In this document: in pieces, positions 33,590 through 42,200 of the stretch
Position numbering within the stretch: the first letter of the stretch is position 1
Layout: every line of letters begins with the position of its first letter
Assembly (NCBI RefSeq): GCF_000738775.1
Contig: NZ_JPOC01000022.1
Location: 108,798-172,797 of the forward strand
Direction: 5' to 3'
Source of the DNA: Prescottella defluvii
Lineage (GTDB): Bacteria; Actinomycetota; Actinomycetes; Mycobacteriales; Mycobacteriaceae
DNA length: 64,000 nucleotides
The notes under the pieces: model-generated
Databases searched by the model: none
Told to the model about the DNA's origin: nothing
The model's input: the letters and a program-made list of their open reading frames with translations, nothing else
Made by a program: the position numbers and the translations under genes

Positions 33590-33634
33590 GCGCAGTGCAG
33601 CCGGGGCGTCGTTCGGGTTCTCGTCGCCTAGCTG

Positions 33635-34309
33635 CTAGCTCGCTGTGGGGGCCGCGAACTCGGTGGCGATCAGCGTCGCGCACCGGCAGAGTGCGTCGAT
33701 GTCGGAGTCGGTGAGCGCGCGGCCCAGCGCATCGGACTTGGCCGCCATCCCGACGTAGGAGTAGTAGATGAACTCGGCGGCACGCTCGGTCGTCGGGTCG
33801 TCTGCGCTCGGTCGCAATTGGTCAATCGCCCGGACGAGCGGCCGAAGGAACTCGGCACGAATCGTTGCCACCTCCCGGGGGAAGGTCTTCTCCCAGCTGC
33901 GGGAATGACGGAGCAGGGACCCCGTGTGCGAGACGGCGGCCTCGTCGTACGGGGCGAGTGCAGAACGGACCCATGACTCGACCTGCGCGAGGGGGCCATC
34001 GGCTTTCGCCATCTGTCCCTCGATGTGGGCGACCATGGTGTTCGTCCCGTCCTGAAGGACTGCCACGAGAAGTTCTTCCTTCGAGCTGAAGAGGCGATAG
34101 AACGCGCGACTGGACAGTCCCGCGCGTTCGAGGATCAGGCCGACAGGCGGGTCGACCTCGCCAGACTCCGCGATGAGTTCGCGGCACGCGCCGATGAGGC
34201 GCGCGGCGTCGTCCGCGTAGCTGGCGCGGCGCTTGCTGACCAGTCGGTCGACCGCAGCCGTCGCGACCGGATTGGCTGGTGGGCCCTTCTTTGCTGCCAC
34301 GTCTGTCAC
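33635..34309 (-). CDS. TetR-family transcriptional regulator
   Basis: 224 residues. The helix-turn-helix lies at about 35-85 (LIGACRELIAESGEVDPPVG, then LERAGLSSRAFYRLFSSKEE), after a basic N-terminal tail. The rest is a helical ligand domain, cytosolic. It is divergent from the SDR/lipoprotein cassette at 34467, and the 157-base gap holds a perfect 12-base-arm palindrome at 34371-34399. By family logic it binds there, repressing itself and the cassette until an effector arrives. The effector is unknown, though the cassette suggests an SDR substrate. The hydrolase gene follows on the same strand. Confidence 0.9.
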   Translation of the reverse strand: MTDVAAKKGPPANPVATAAVDRLVSKRRASYADDAARLIGACRELIAESGEVDPPVGLILERAGLSSRAFYRLFSSKEELLVAVLQDGTNTMVAHIEGQMAKADGPLAQVESWVRSALAPYDEAAVSHTGSLLRHSRSWEKTFPREVATIRAEFLRPLVRAIDQLRPSADDPTTERAAEFIYYSYVGMAAKSDALGRALTDSDIDALCRCATLIATEFAAPTAS

Positions 34310-34370
34310 ACCTCTCGTCGCATGGTCGGCATCTCGGCACTGGACACCAACGGTGTGAGATTGTAGCTTC

Positions 34371-34399
34371 CGATAGTGAAAATGACGTTTTCACTATCG
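34371..34399. promoter_or_regulatory. TetR operator palindrome before the second SDR/lipoprotein cassette
   Basis: Arm CGATAGTGAAAA (34371-34382) pairs perfectly with 34388-34399 around TGACG. It lies 62 bases from the TetR start and 68 from the SDR start. Confidence 0.82.
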
Positions 34400-34466
34400 T
34401 CAATGCTCTTCACGGCGGTCCGGCTACTGCTCGGGCGCCCCTCCATCGACGACCGAGAGGTACTTC

Positions 34467-35420
34467 ATGTCTGAAACAGCGGATGTTCGCGCTCACCGCC
34501 CCCTGCTCGAGAGCCTGCGAGGCCGGGTGGCCGTGGTCACCGGCGGCGCCAGTGGAATCGGTCACGGGATCTGCGAGGCACTCCTCGAACAGGGAGCCAA
34601 AGTCGTGGTGGCCGACGTCGAGAAGAGCGCGCTCGACGCCACGGTCGCGGAACTGGCGAGCCGCGGCGACATCACCGGCTGTGTCGTGGACGTGTCCGAT
34701 CGAGATTCGGTCGAGGCTATGGCCGAGTACGTCTACGAGACCCACGGCGCCTGCCATCTGCTGGTCAACAACGCCGGCGTGAGTCCGGACTCAGGGGGAC
34801 TGGAGCCCTGGGAGATCGACACCAACGATTGGGTGTGGACGTTCGGCGTCAACGTTTTCGGCGTCGCCAACGGCGTGAATGCCTTCGTGCCGCGGATGCT
34901 TCGTGGTGGCGAACCAGGCTGGGTCATCAACACGACCTCTGCTGACGGCGGTCTCGCCCCAGCTCCGGGGGTCGCGGTGTACTCCGCGAGCAAGGCCGCG
35001 ATGAGCATCTACACCGAATCCCTGGCCGTCCGCCTCGCCGAGACCGGGGCCAACATCGGTGCGTCACTGTTCATCCCGTCCGGCGGAATGATGCGCACCG
35101 GCATGTTCCAAGCGGAACGCAACCGGCCCGCGGCATTGACGAGGTCCAGCACCAGTCCCGCACCGAAGGCGCGCACCATCAAAAGCTTCGACGACCTGCA
35201 GAAGCTCCTCGAGAGCAACGGCATGCCGGTGCAGATGTGGGACCTGCGCGAACTGGGGCACTTCGTGTTGGGGGAGATGAAGAGCGGCCGGTACGTGATC
35301 GGCTACGACCGCGCCGACATGGCCGACCTACTGCACGACCGCGCAAACAGTCTGGCGGAGGGCATGTTCGGGCCGACCCTCGCGAAGGGGCTCGCCGCCC
35401 GCCGGGCGGGCGTCAGCTGA
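34467..35420 (+). CDS. Short-chain dehydrogenase/reductase, long form
   Basis: 317 residues. The ATG at 34467 follows GAGAGG. TGGASGIG at 25-32 binds the cofactor, LVNNAGVS follows at about 95, and YSASKAAM holds the catalytic Tyr-Lys pair. About 60 extra residues after the usual core (AALTRSSTSPAPKARTIKSF onwards) make it longer than the SDR at 6114. Reaction: NAD(P)-dependent alcohol/ketone interconversion; the substrate is unknown. It is followed after 93 bases by a binding lipoprotein, repeating the SDR-then-lipoprotein order of 6114-8513, and is divergent from TetR. The two SDRs are only distantly alike, so the shared order is not simply a recent duplication. Confidence 0.92.
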   Translation: MSETADVRAHRPLLESLRGRVAVVTGGASGIGHGICEALLEQGAKVVVADVEKSALDATVAELASRGDITGCVVDVSDRDSVEAMAEYVYETHGACHLLVNNAGVSPDSGGLEPWEIDTNDWVWTFGVNVFGVANGVNAFVPRMLRGGEPGWVINTTSADGGLAPAPGVAVYSASKAAMSIYTESLAVRLAETGANIGASLFIPSGGMMRTGMFQAERNRPAALTRSSTSPAPKARTIKSFDDLQKLLESNGMPVQMWDLRELGHFVLGEMKSGRYVIGYDRADMADLLHDRANSLAEGMFGPTLAKGLAARRAGVS

Positions 35421-35513
35421 CGCACCCTCGTCGAACCCGTCTGGGTCTGGATGGGCTGCACGTTCGTTCTCGATGGACCGACCGGTCCACGTACATATTC
35501 GGAAGGCTGTGAG

Positions 35514-37130
35514 ATGGGAAGAGGTTTGTGGCAGCGCGGATCCCGCGCGGCGGCGGTTGTAGCCATAGGCGCGTTGGTGCTGACGGCTTGTGCGTCCGCC
35601 GACGGCGTGGAGTCGGGCGGCGCCTCGAATGATGGCCGGTACTCGATCGGGTACGTCGGTGACCGTACCGGTGGCGGTAGCCCCGTCGATGGTGGCGTCA
35701 TGACCTATGGGGCGTACGGCTTCCCGGCGACGCTCGACCCGACTAGGAGTCCGGTCGCAGGCTCGACCGGCGGAACCGAATTGGCCGCGATCTACGACAC
35801 GCTGATGCGCTACGACTTCGAGAAGGGCGAGTACATTCCACAGTTGGCGGAGGCGCTGAGCACATCCGACGGCGGGTCGACGTGGACGATCATGCTGCGT
35901 GACGGCGCCACTTTCAGTGACGGGTCGCCGGTCGACTCGGCGGCAGTGAAGTGGAGCTTGGACCGATACGTCGCGGCCAAACGCGACATCGCGCAGGTGT
36001 GGGTGAACTCGGTCGCCGAAATCCGCACGCCCGACGCGGAAACCGTCGTCTTCAAGCTCGAGCGTCAGTGGACCGATTTCCCGGTGATGCTCTCGATGGG
36101 CCCCGGCATGATCGTCGCGCCCAGTTCGGAGGCCGGCCAGACGTTCACCCCGATCGGTGCGGGGCCGTTCACCGTCACCAAGTTCGCGCCCAACGAGGTG
36201 CTCGAGCTCGCACCGCGTGCAGACTACGTCGGTGGCAAGCCGCGCCTGGCGGGACTGCGTTTCGTTCCCACCCCGAACCCCCAGGGCATGGTCGAGTCCA
36301 TGCAGAGCGGCCAGCTCGACGGCGGATACTTCTACCGCAACGCCGAGGCAATCGACAGCGCACTCGACGCTGGATACGAGGGCTACCTCGACATCGTGGG
36401 TCTCGGCGCCATCGGCGTCATCAACCAGCGCGAGGGACGCCCGGGCGCGGACCTACGGGTGCGCCGCGCAATCGCTCTCGGCGTCGACGCCGAGGCCATG
36501 AACCAGCGGGTCAGCGGTGGCAACGACCCGGTCGGCTCGTCTCTCTACCCCAAGGGCTCACAGTGGTACAACGAGGACGTGCCGGGCGTCGCCTTCGACC
36601 CGGACAAGGCGCGCGAGCTGCTGAACCAGGCGAAGGCCGACGGCTACGACGGCAAGCTGACTTACGTGGCTATCAACGAGGAGGCCTCCCGGCAGGGCGC
36701 GCTCGCGGTCCAGGCTGCGCTGAACTCGATCGGATTCAACGTGGAGGTGGTGTACGCCAACAGCGTCACCGACCTCACTCGCCGGGTCTATGCCGACCGC
36801 GACTTCGACATTGCCCGTGCAGCTGCCTCGCTGATCGACACCGCGCCGCTGGTGCGCATGTATGCATCACTGGGCAGCGACTCGAACAACAATGCCGCCG
36901 GGTACAACAGCCCCGAAATGGACGGGTTGCTGGTGAACCTGCAGGCCGCAGGCAACGACGATGAGAAGCAAGCAGTCATCGACGACATGCAGAAGGTAGC
37001 CAACGAGACGGTGCCGTATGCGGTGTGGGCGCCGTCGATCGTGTTCGCCGCGTGGACGCCGAAGCTGCACGGCGCGAACGTCAGTATCGACAACATCGTC
37101 CTGTTCGACGACGCCTGGATGGAGCAGTAG
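35514..37130 (+). CDS. ABC-type solute-binding lipoprotein, family 5 (paralogue)
   Basis: 538 residues from the ATG at 35514, chosen because GGAAGG lies seven bases upstream and the signal begins there; the frame is open to 35451. The lipoprotein signal ends LVLTAC, with Cys26 lipidated. The family-5 binding fold is clear: YDTLMRYDFEKGEYIPQLAE, RDGATFSDGSPVDSAAVKWS, IGAGPFTVTKF and REGRPGADLRVRRAIALGVD. It aligns along its whole length with the lipoprotein at 6894-8513. No permease or ATPase gene follows. It probably captures the substrate of the SDR in front of it, or of a pathway encoded elsewhere. Confidence 0.93.
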   Translation: MGRGLWQRGSRAAAVVAIGALVLTACASADGVESGGASNDGRYSIGYVGDRTGGGSPVDGGVMTYGAYGFPATLDPTRSPVAGSTGGTELAAIYDTLMRYDFEKGEYIPQLAEALSTSDGGSTWTIMLRDGATFSDGSPVDSAAVKWSLDRYVAAKRDIAQVWVNSVAEIRTPDAETVVFKLERQWTDFPVMLSMGPGMIVAPSSEAGQTFTPIGAGPFTVTKFAPNEVLELAPRADYVGGKPRLAGLRFVPTPNPQGMVESMQSGQLDGGYFYRNAEAIDSALDAGYEGYLDIVGLGAIGVINQREGRPGADLRVRRAIALGVDAEAMNQRVSGGNDPVGSSLYPKGSQWYNEDVPGVAFDPDKARELLNQAKADGYDGKLTYVAINEEASRQGALAVQAALNSIGFNVEVVYANSVTDLTRRVYADRDFDIARAAASLIDTAPLVRMYASLGSDSNNNAAGYNSPEMDGLLVNLQAAGNDDEKQAVIDDMQKVANETVPYAVWAPSIVFAAWTPKLHGANVSIDNIVLFDDAWMEQ

Positions 37131-37190
37131 CCCTTGCCGATATCCGGCGTTGTTCCGCAACAGATATAGAGGTCGTGGCGTACACCAGAT

Positions 37191-37221
37191 GGGGCGGATC
37201 CGCGGGCTGCAGATCCGCCCC
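37191..37221. terminator. Hairpin after the second binding lipoprotein
   Basis: Arm GGGGCGGATC (37191-37200) pairs perfectly with 37212-37221; the loop is 11 bases. It lies 61 bases after the TAG of the lipoprotein gene, in a convergent gap. A terminator is likely; there is no T run. Confidence 0.6.
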
Positions 37222-37331
37222 GTGCCAGGAACGGACGGCGAGATCCACAACCGGGGCAGCAGGACACCGGTTCGTCTGCGTCGAACATCGCGCGCTGGCC
37301 GCACCGGCCACCGCAGCCGAAGGTGACCGGC

Positions 37332-37508
37332 TCAACCTCCGGGGCGGTGGACGGCGGCGGCGTGACCGATGTCGTGGTCGGGGCCGCAGTGATGGCGACG
37401 GCGGTCGTTGTCGTCGATGGTGTCACCGGTGTCGTCTGCCGCGCCACAGGAGGTCAGGCTCAGCGACGCGAGCACGGCCACCGCAGCGGTGATGAGTTTG
37501 TTCTTCAC
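37332..37508 (-). CDS. Small lipoprotein, probably frameshifted
   Basis: 58 codons from a GTG at 37508, with GGGGGAAC at the right distance. The signal (VKNKLITAAVAVLASLSLTS) ends in LTSC, a good lipobox. After the lipidated Cys the frame becomes DDTGDTIDDNDRRRHH, unlike a secreted protein. The neighbouring frame instead gives a Thr/Pro-rich linker (TTPVTPSTTTTAVAITAAPT) and then a cysteine-rich stretch GCGGRCGQ and CCPGCGSRRP before running out of the gap. The likely original was a lipoprotein with a Thr/Pro linker and a Cys-rich end, broken by one frameshift just after the lipobox, or a sequencing error there. Function unknown. Confidence 0.45.
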   Translation of the reverse strand: MKNKLITAAVAVLASLSLTSCGAADDTGDTIDDNDRRRHHCGPDHDIGHAAAVHRPGG

Positions 37509-37813
37509 GCCAGTTCCCCCGGACGTGTGACATCGGCGGTCTCTTCGATCAGATCGCGATCGTGGTCCGCTACCTCTTGTGCCCTTCGGGGTCACCTACA
37601 CACCGCCGCCGGCATACGGGTGCGGGTGGAGTCGGGCGCGGGGCCTCGGCGCTCTGCGGCACCAGCGGAACAACCGGAACGGTGGCGGAGGTGTGCGGCG
37701 ACGCAGACCGTGCCGGTACGCGACCGGGGCCCCGCGCCGACATACCAAAATTTGCGCCCACACCGGAGGGGTACCAATCGAATGTTTGGCAGATCGAATC
37801 GTGCCCCGAGGGT
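37509..37813. other. Gap between lipoprotein start and sdhB stop
   Basis: About 305 bases. Several short frames exist on both strands, all Arg/Pro-rich and without ribosome sites, so I call no gene. It should hold the promoter of the small lipoprotein gene and the end of the sdh transcript. No clear hairpin was found. Confidence 0.4.
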
Positions 37814-38566
37814 CTACTGCCGTCGCCGAAACAGCTTGTTGCCCAGCCACACCACGGGGTCGTACCGCTTGTCGGCGACCCGCTCCTTCATTGGGATCAG
37901 CGCGTTGTCGGTGATGTGGATGTTCTCCGGGCATACATCGGTGCAGCACTTGGTGATGTTGCACAGACCCAGCCCGAACTCGGCCTGCGCGGCATCGCGG
38001 CGATCCGCGGTGTCGAGGGGATGCATCTCGAGCTCGGCGATGCGCATCAGGTAGCGCGGACCGGCGAACGCCTCCTTGTTCTCCTCGTGGTCGCGCACGA
38101 CGTGACAGGTGTTCTGGCACAGGAAGCACTCGATGCACTTGCGGAACTCCTGCGAACGCTCGACGTCCACCTGTTTCATCCGGTACTCCCCCGGCGCGAG
38201 ACCGGGCGGAGGCGTGAACGACGGGATCTGGCGCGCCTTCGTGTAGTTGAACGAGACGTCGGTGACGAGGTCACGGATCACGGGAAATGTGCGCATCGGC
38301 GTGACGGTCACGATCTCGTCCTCGCCGAACGTCGACATCCGCGTCATGCACATCAGCCGCGGCTTGCCGTTGACCTCTGCGGAGCACGACCCGCACTTGC
38401 CTGCCTTGCAGTTCCACCGCACCGCGAGATCGGAGGACTGCGTCGCCTGGATGCGGTGGATGATGTCGAGCACCACTTCACCCTCGTTGACCTCGACCGT
38501 GTAGTCGCGCAGGTCGCCGCCCGTCGCGTCGCCGCGCCACACCCGGAACCTCGCGTCGTAGCCCAT
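37814..38566 (-). CDS. sdhB: Succinate dehydrogenase/fumarate reductase iron-sulfur subunit
   Basis: 250 residues. An N-terminal [2Fe-2S] ferredoxin domain (NCKAGKCGSCSAEVNG, then MCMTRM) is followed by the alpha-helical domain with CIECFLCQNTCHV and CNITKCCTDVCPENI for the [4Fe-4S] and [3Fe-4S] clusters. It passes electrons from the flavoprotein to the membrane anchor and quinone, on the inner face of the membrane. It is one base after sdhA in a minus-strand run with sdhC and a small protein, the same order as Rv0247c-Rv0250c in M. tuberculosis. All cluster cysteines are present, so it looks functional. Confidence 0.95.
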   Translation of the reverse strand: MGYDARFRVWRGDATGGDLRDYTVEVNEGEVVLDIIHRIQATQSSDLAVRWNCKAGKCGSCSAEVNGKPRLMCMTRMSTFGEDEIVTVTPMRTFPVIRDLVTDVSFNYTKARQIPSFTPPPGLAPGEYRMKQVDVERSQEFRKCIECFLCQNTCHVVRDHEENKEAFAGPRYLMRIAELEMHPLDTADRRDAAQAEFGLGLCNITKCCTDVCPENIHITDNALIPMKERVADKRYDPVVWLGNKLFRRRQ

Positions 38567-38567
38567 G

Positions 38568-40499
38568 TCAGGTCGTCCTTCCCGGGTGCTCCTCGAGTTC
38601 GGCGTCCGTGTAGTACTTCCCCAGTTCGTCGATGTCGAACAGCGCCAACAGGTCCGGTCGCATCGGCGACTGCTCCTCGCGTGTGACGATCACGTCGGGG
38701 ATCGACACGTGATCACCGAGCGCCCCGTCGCCGGCCACCGTGCTGCACACCAGCAGCGTCGACCGCCAGTGCGCGTCCATCGACGGGTAATCGTCGCGGG
38801 TGTGCCCGCCGCGGCTCTCGGTCCGCATCAACGCGGCACGCGCGACGCACTCGCTCACCAGCACCATGTTGCGCAGGTCCAGCGCCAGGTGCCATCCGGG
38901 ATTGAACTGGCGGTGGCCCTCGACGGTCGCGCCACCGACACGGGACTTGATGTCGTCGAGCCTCGCAACGGCGCGCTCGACTTCCTCCTCGTTGCGGATG
39001 ATGCCGACCAGGTCATTCATGGTCTGTTGCAGTTCGGTGTGCAGGGTGTACGGGTTCTCCCCGAGTCCCTCCGCCGGCGGGTCGAACGGAGCAAGGGCCG
39101 TGGTCGCTGCGGACGCGACATCAGATTCGGTGACCGTCGGCCGGGCCCCGAGCGACTGGACGTAGTCGGCGGCGCCGAGTCCCGCACGCCGACCGAACAC
39201 CAGTAGGTCCGACAGCGAGTTTCCGCCGAGCCGATTCGAACCGTGCATGCCGCCGGAGCATTCACCGGCCGCGAAAAGGCCGGGCACCGTGGATGATCCG
39301 GTGTCGGGATCCACCTCGATGCCACCCATCACGTAGTGGCAGGTGGGGCCGACCTCCATCTGCTCCTTCGTGATGTCGACATCGGCGAGTTCCTTGAACT
39401 GGTGGTGCATCGACGGCAACCGGCGCACGATCTCGTCCGCGGGCATCCGGGACGCGATGTCGAGGTACACGCCGCCGTGTGGGGTCGAGCGCCCCGCCTT
39501 GACCTCGGAGTTGATGGCGCGGGCCACCTCGTCGCGCGGCAGCAGGTCGGGGGTACGACGGTTGTCGTCCGGGTCGTCGTACCACCGGTCGGCCTCCTCC
39601 TCGGTCTCCGCGTACTGGCCCTTGAACACCGCGGGGATGTAGGAGAACATGAACCGCTCTCCGTCCGAGTTCTTGAGCACCCCGCCGTCACCGCGGACAC
39701 CCTCGGTGACGAGGATGCCCTTCACGCTCGGCGGCCACACCATCCCGGTCGGATGGAACTGGACGAACTCCATGTTGATCAGGTTCGCGCCGGCGCGTAG
39801 CGCCAGCGCGTGACCGTCCCCGGTGTACTCCCACGAGTTGGACGTGACCTTGAACGACTTGCCGATGCCGCCGGTCGCCATGACGATCGCAGGGGTGTCG
39901 AACAGCACGAACCGCCCCGACTCGCGCCAGTATCCGAAGGCGCCGGCGATGCGGTCGCCGTCCTTGAGGAGGTCGGTGATCGTGCACTCGGCGAACACCT
40001 TGACGCGCGCCTCGTAGTCGCCGGTCTCGGCGAAGTCCTCCTGCTGCAGTGAGACGATCTTCTGCTGCATCGTGCGGATCAGTTCGAGGCCGGTGCGGTC
40101 ACCGACGTGCGCGAGGCGCGGATACGTGTGCCCGCCGAAGTTGCGCTGGCTGATCCGGCCGTCCTCGGTGCGGTCGAACAGCGCGCCGTACGTCTCGAGT
40201 TCCCACACCCGGTCCGGTGCCTCCCGCGCGTGCAGTTCGGCCATGCGCCAGTTGTTGAGGAACTTGCCGCCACGCATGGTGTCCCGGAAGTGGACCTGCC
40301 AACTGTCCTTGGAGTTCGCGTTGCCCATCGCCGCGGCACAGCCGCCCTCGGCCATCACGGTGTGTGCCTTGCCGAACAGCGACTTGCACACCACGGCCAC
40401 CGACAGGCCCCGCTCCCGCGCCTCGATCACGGCCCTCAACCCGGCACCGCCGGCACCGATCACCACCACGTCGTAGCTGTGCCGTTCCACCTCTGCCAC
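38568..40499 (-). CDS. sdhA: Succinate dehydrogenase/fumarate reductase flavoprotein subunit
   Basis: 643 residues, the length of the Rv0248c type. The FAD-binding motif VVIGAGGAGLRAVIEA is at 11-26; GGHTYPRLAHVGDRTGLEL and the substrate-site text PTCHYVMGGIEVD and HGSNRLGGNSLSDLLVFGRR are present. It oxidises succinate to fumarate (or the reverse) and hands electrons to SdhB. Start ATG 40499. The gap to sdhB is one base and to sdhC 43 bases, so the genes form one operon. In mycobacteria this class (Sdh1) is thought to work with menaquinone in aerobic growth; applying that here is inference. Confidence 0.95.
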   Translation of the reverse strand: MAEVERHSYDVVVIGAGGAGLRAVIEARERGLSVAVVCKSLFGKAHTVMAEGGCAAAMGNANSKDSWQVHFRDTMRGGKFLNNWRMAELHAREAPDRVWELETYGALFDRTEDGRISQRNFGGHTYPRLAHVGDRTGLELIRTMQQKIVSLQQEDFAETGDYEARVKVFAECTITDLLKDGDRIAGAFGYWRESGRFVLFDTPAIVMATGGIGKSFKVTSNSWEYTGDGHALALRAGANLINMEFVQFHPTGMVWPPSVKGILVTEGVRGDGGVLKNSDGERFMFSYIPAVFKGQYAETEEEADRWYDDPDDNRRTPDLLPRDEVARAINSEVKAGRSTPHGGVYLDIASRMPADEIVRRLPSMHHQFKELADVDITKEQMEVGPTCHYVMGGIEVDPDTGSSTVPGLFAAGECSGGMHGSNRLGGNSLSDLLVFGRRAGLGAADYVQSLGARPTVTESDVASAATTALAPFDPPAEGLGENPYTLHTELQQTMNDLVGIIRNEEEVERAVARLDDIKSRVGGATVEGHRQFNPGWHLALDLRNMVLVSECVARAALMRTESRGGHTRDDYPSMDAHWRSTLLVCSTVAGDGALGDHVSIPDVIVTREEQSPMRPDLLALFDIDELGKYYTDAELEEHPGRTT

Positions 40500-40542
40500 G
40501 TGTTCCCCCTCCGGCTGGAATTGCCCGTGCCCGTCGAACCCG

Positions 40543-41361
40543 TCAGTTGATGAGACGCAGGTCGGAGATGGAGCCGCTCGCGACCAGCATGATGTAGAAG
40601 TCGGTGATGATCAGCGTCGCCAGCGTGGTCCACGCCAACTGCATGTGCCGGGTGTTGAGCTTGCTCACCCACGTCCACAGTCGATAGCGGACGGGATGCG
40701 CCGAGAAGTGTTTGAGCCGACCGCCGGTGACGTGACGACACGAGTGACACGACAGCGTGTACGCCCACAACAGGATCACGTTGGCCGTGATGATCAGGCT
40801 GCCCAGGCCGAGGCCGAAGCTGCCGTTCGGTCCCTCGTACGCCCGCACCGCGTCGTACGTGTTGACCATCGACACCACCAGCGCGACATAGAAGAAGTAG
40901 CGGTGCGCGTTCTGCACGATCAGCGGCAGACGCGTCTCACCGGTGTAGGTGGAGTGCGGTTCGGCCACCGCGCACGCGGGTGGCGCCAACCAGATCGACC
41001 GGTAGTAGGCCTTGCGGTAGTAATAACAGGTCAGCCGGAAACCGAGCAGGAACGGCAGCACCAGGAATCCGAGCGGAATCCACATCGGCAGCTCGCCGAC
41101 CCACGTACCGAAGTGGCTCGCACCCGGCACACACGACGCACTGATGCACGGCGAGTAGAACGGCGTCAGGTAGTGGTAGTCGTCCACCCAGTACGCGGTC
41201 CGCACGAACGAGCGGACCGTCGCGTACACGACGAAGACCGCGAGGCCGAGCGTCGTGAGCAGCGGCGCCAGCCACCAGCGGTCGGTGCGCAGCGTGCGCG
41301 CACGGATGTCCGCCCGAGCCGGCGACGGTGCACCGATCTCGGTCACGCGCGGCGGTCTCAC
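40543..41361 (-). CDS. sdhC: Succinate dehydrogenase membrane anchor (Rv0249c type)
   Basis: 272 residues with five or six hydrophobic segments, including FVVYATVRSF, WIPLGFLVLPFLLGFRLTCY, FFYVALVVSMVNTYDAV, IITANVILLWAYTLSCHSC and LIITDFYIMLVA. It is a single large anchor as in Rv0249c, rather than separate small SdhC and SdhD. Histidines in the helical part (HSC RHV and HMQ) are candidate heme ligands. It binds quinone and holds SdhAB to the membrane. Its ATG overlaps the stop of the preceding small gene by four bases (ATGA), so translation is coupled. Confidence 0.9.
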   Translation of the reverse strand: MRPPRVTEIGAPSPARADIRARTLRTDRWWLAPLLTTLGLAVFVVYATVRSFVRTAYWVDDYHYLTPFYSPCISASCVPGASHFGTWVGELPMWIPLGFLVLPFLLGFRLTCYYYRKAYYRSIWLAPPACAVAEPHSTYTGETRLPLIVQNAHRYFFYVALVVSMVNTYDAVRAYEGPNGSFGLGLGSLIITANVILLWAYTLSCHSCRHVTGGRLKHFSAHPVRYRLWTWVSKLNTRHMQLAWTTLATLIITDFYIMLVASGSISDLRLIN

Positions 41362-41642
41362 GCGTTCTCGTGCGGATTGCCGCCGAGACCTTCGTCGTCA
41401 GCCCCCTGCCACAGCGAACGGTCGTACGGGGTGTCCGGCACCTGCACCCGCTCGGTGCCCGCCCCGACCGTGGGGCGCGGCGGCGAGTCGGTGAGGTCGT
41501 GGGCGTCGATGTCGAGGCGATCGACATCGTTCGCGAGCCGTCGCACCGCCGCAGCGTCGCCGTACACGTCCCGCAGCGACCCGACGCACTCACGCAGATG
41601 GCCGATCGTCCGCTGCAGATCCATCACTTCGGTGGTGGTCAT
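41358..41642 (-). CDS. Small conserved protein at the head of the sdh operon (Rv0250c-like)
   Basis: 94 residues from the ATG at 41642, with GGAGG six bases upstream; the frame is open to 41699 without a site. It is soluble, with a helical first half (MDLQRTIGHLRECVGSLRD, YGDAAAVRRLANDVDRLDID) and a Pro-rich tail. Position and size match Rv0250c, which precedes the Sdh1 genes in M. tuberculosis. Its stop overlaps the sdhC start, which argues that it is a true operon member and perhaps an assembly or regulatory factor. That role is inference; no domain is known to me. Confidence 0.8.
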   Translation of the reverse strand: MTTTEVMDLQRTIGHLRECVGSLRDVYGDAAAVRRLANDVDRLDIDAHDLTDSPPRPTVGAGTERVQVPDTPYDRSLWQGADDEGLGGNPHENA

Positions 41643-41799
41643 CGGTACCTCCGAGAAGCTCCGAAATACACTGGTCGAACTCGATGTGATGGCTCTCACA
41701 GTACGTGAAGCGCCGACTCGTCGCCGTCGATTGCCCCGCGGCAGGACGCCGAGATCAGCGCAGCAGAGCCTTCGCCGCAGCGTTCCCCTTCGATGCCGC

Positions 41800-42096
41800 C
41801 TACATCAGGGCGACGAACGCCGCCACGCACACGACGGCCGCCGCGACAGTCGACTCCACGGACCCGAAACCGGCCAACACACCGACCGATATCTGGATGC
41901 ACAACCCCACCGCCGCGGCCCCCACCGTCCGGCGGAGGAACGGCCGCGCAACGCGATGGGCGACCTGCCACGCTTCCGGGCTCGACGTCGTCGCCTTCGT
42001 GCGGATACCCACGACGGGATTCGGCTCGTCCCCGACGATTCCCGGTATCAGCGCGGCAACCGCGGCGAGAAGAAGCGTCGTCGACGTCAGCGTCAT
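41800..42096 (-). CDS. SdpI-family membrane protein
   Basis: 98 residues from the ATG at 42096. Three hydrophobic stretches are at about 5-20, 56-77 and 82-98. Between them lies the conserved SdpI signature NPVVGIRTKATTSSPEAWQVAHR. Bacillus SdpI is an immunity and signalling protein for the SdpC toxin, but most actinobacterial members are short proteins of unknown job. GGGGG lies nine bases before the ATG. It is divergent from the DUF4303 gene at 42201 and 157 bases from the sdh operon. No SdpC-like gene is nearby. Confidence 0.82.
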   Translation of the reverse strand: MTLTSTTLLLAAVAALIPGIVGDEPNPVVGIRTKATTSSPEAWQVAHRVARPFLRRTVGAAAVGLCIQISVGVLAGFGSVESTVAAAVVCVAAFVALM

Positions 42097-42200
42097 CGTC
42101 AGCCCCCACAACTCCGACGCGTCCACTGGTCCGGCCCCCAATCTGCGGCTGATCTCGATGCAACGGACATTACCGACATGCCACTGGCTAGGGTCGGCCC

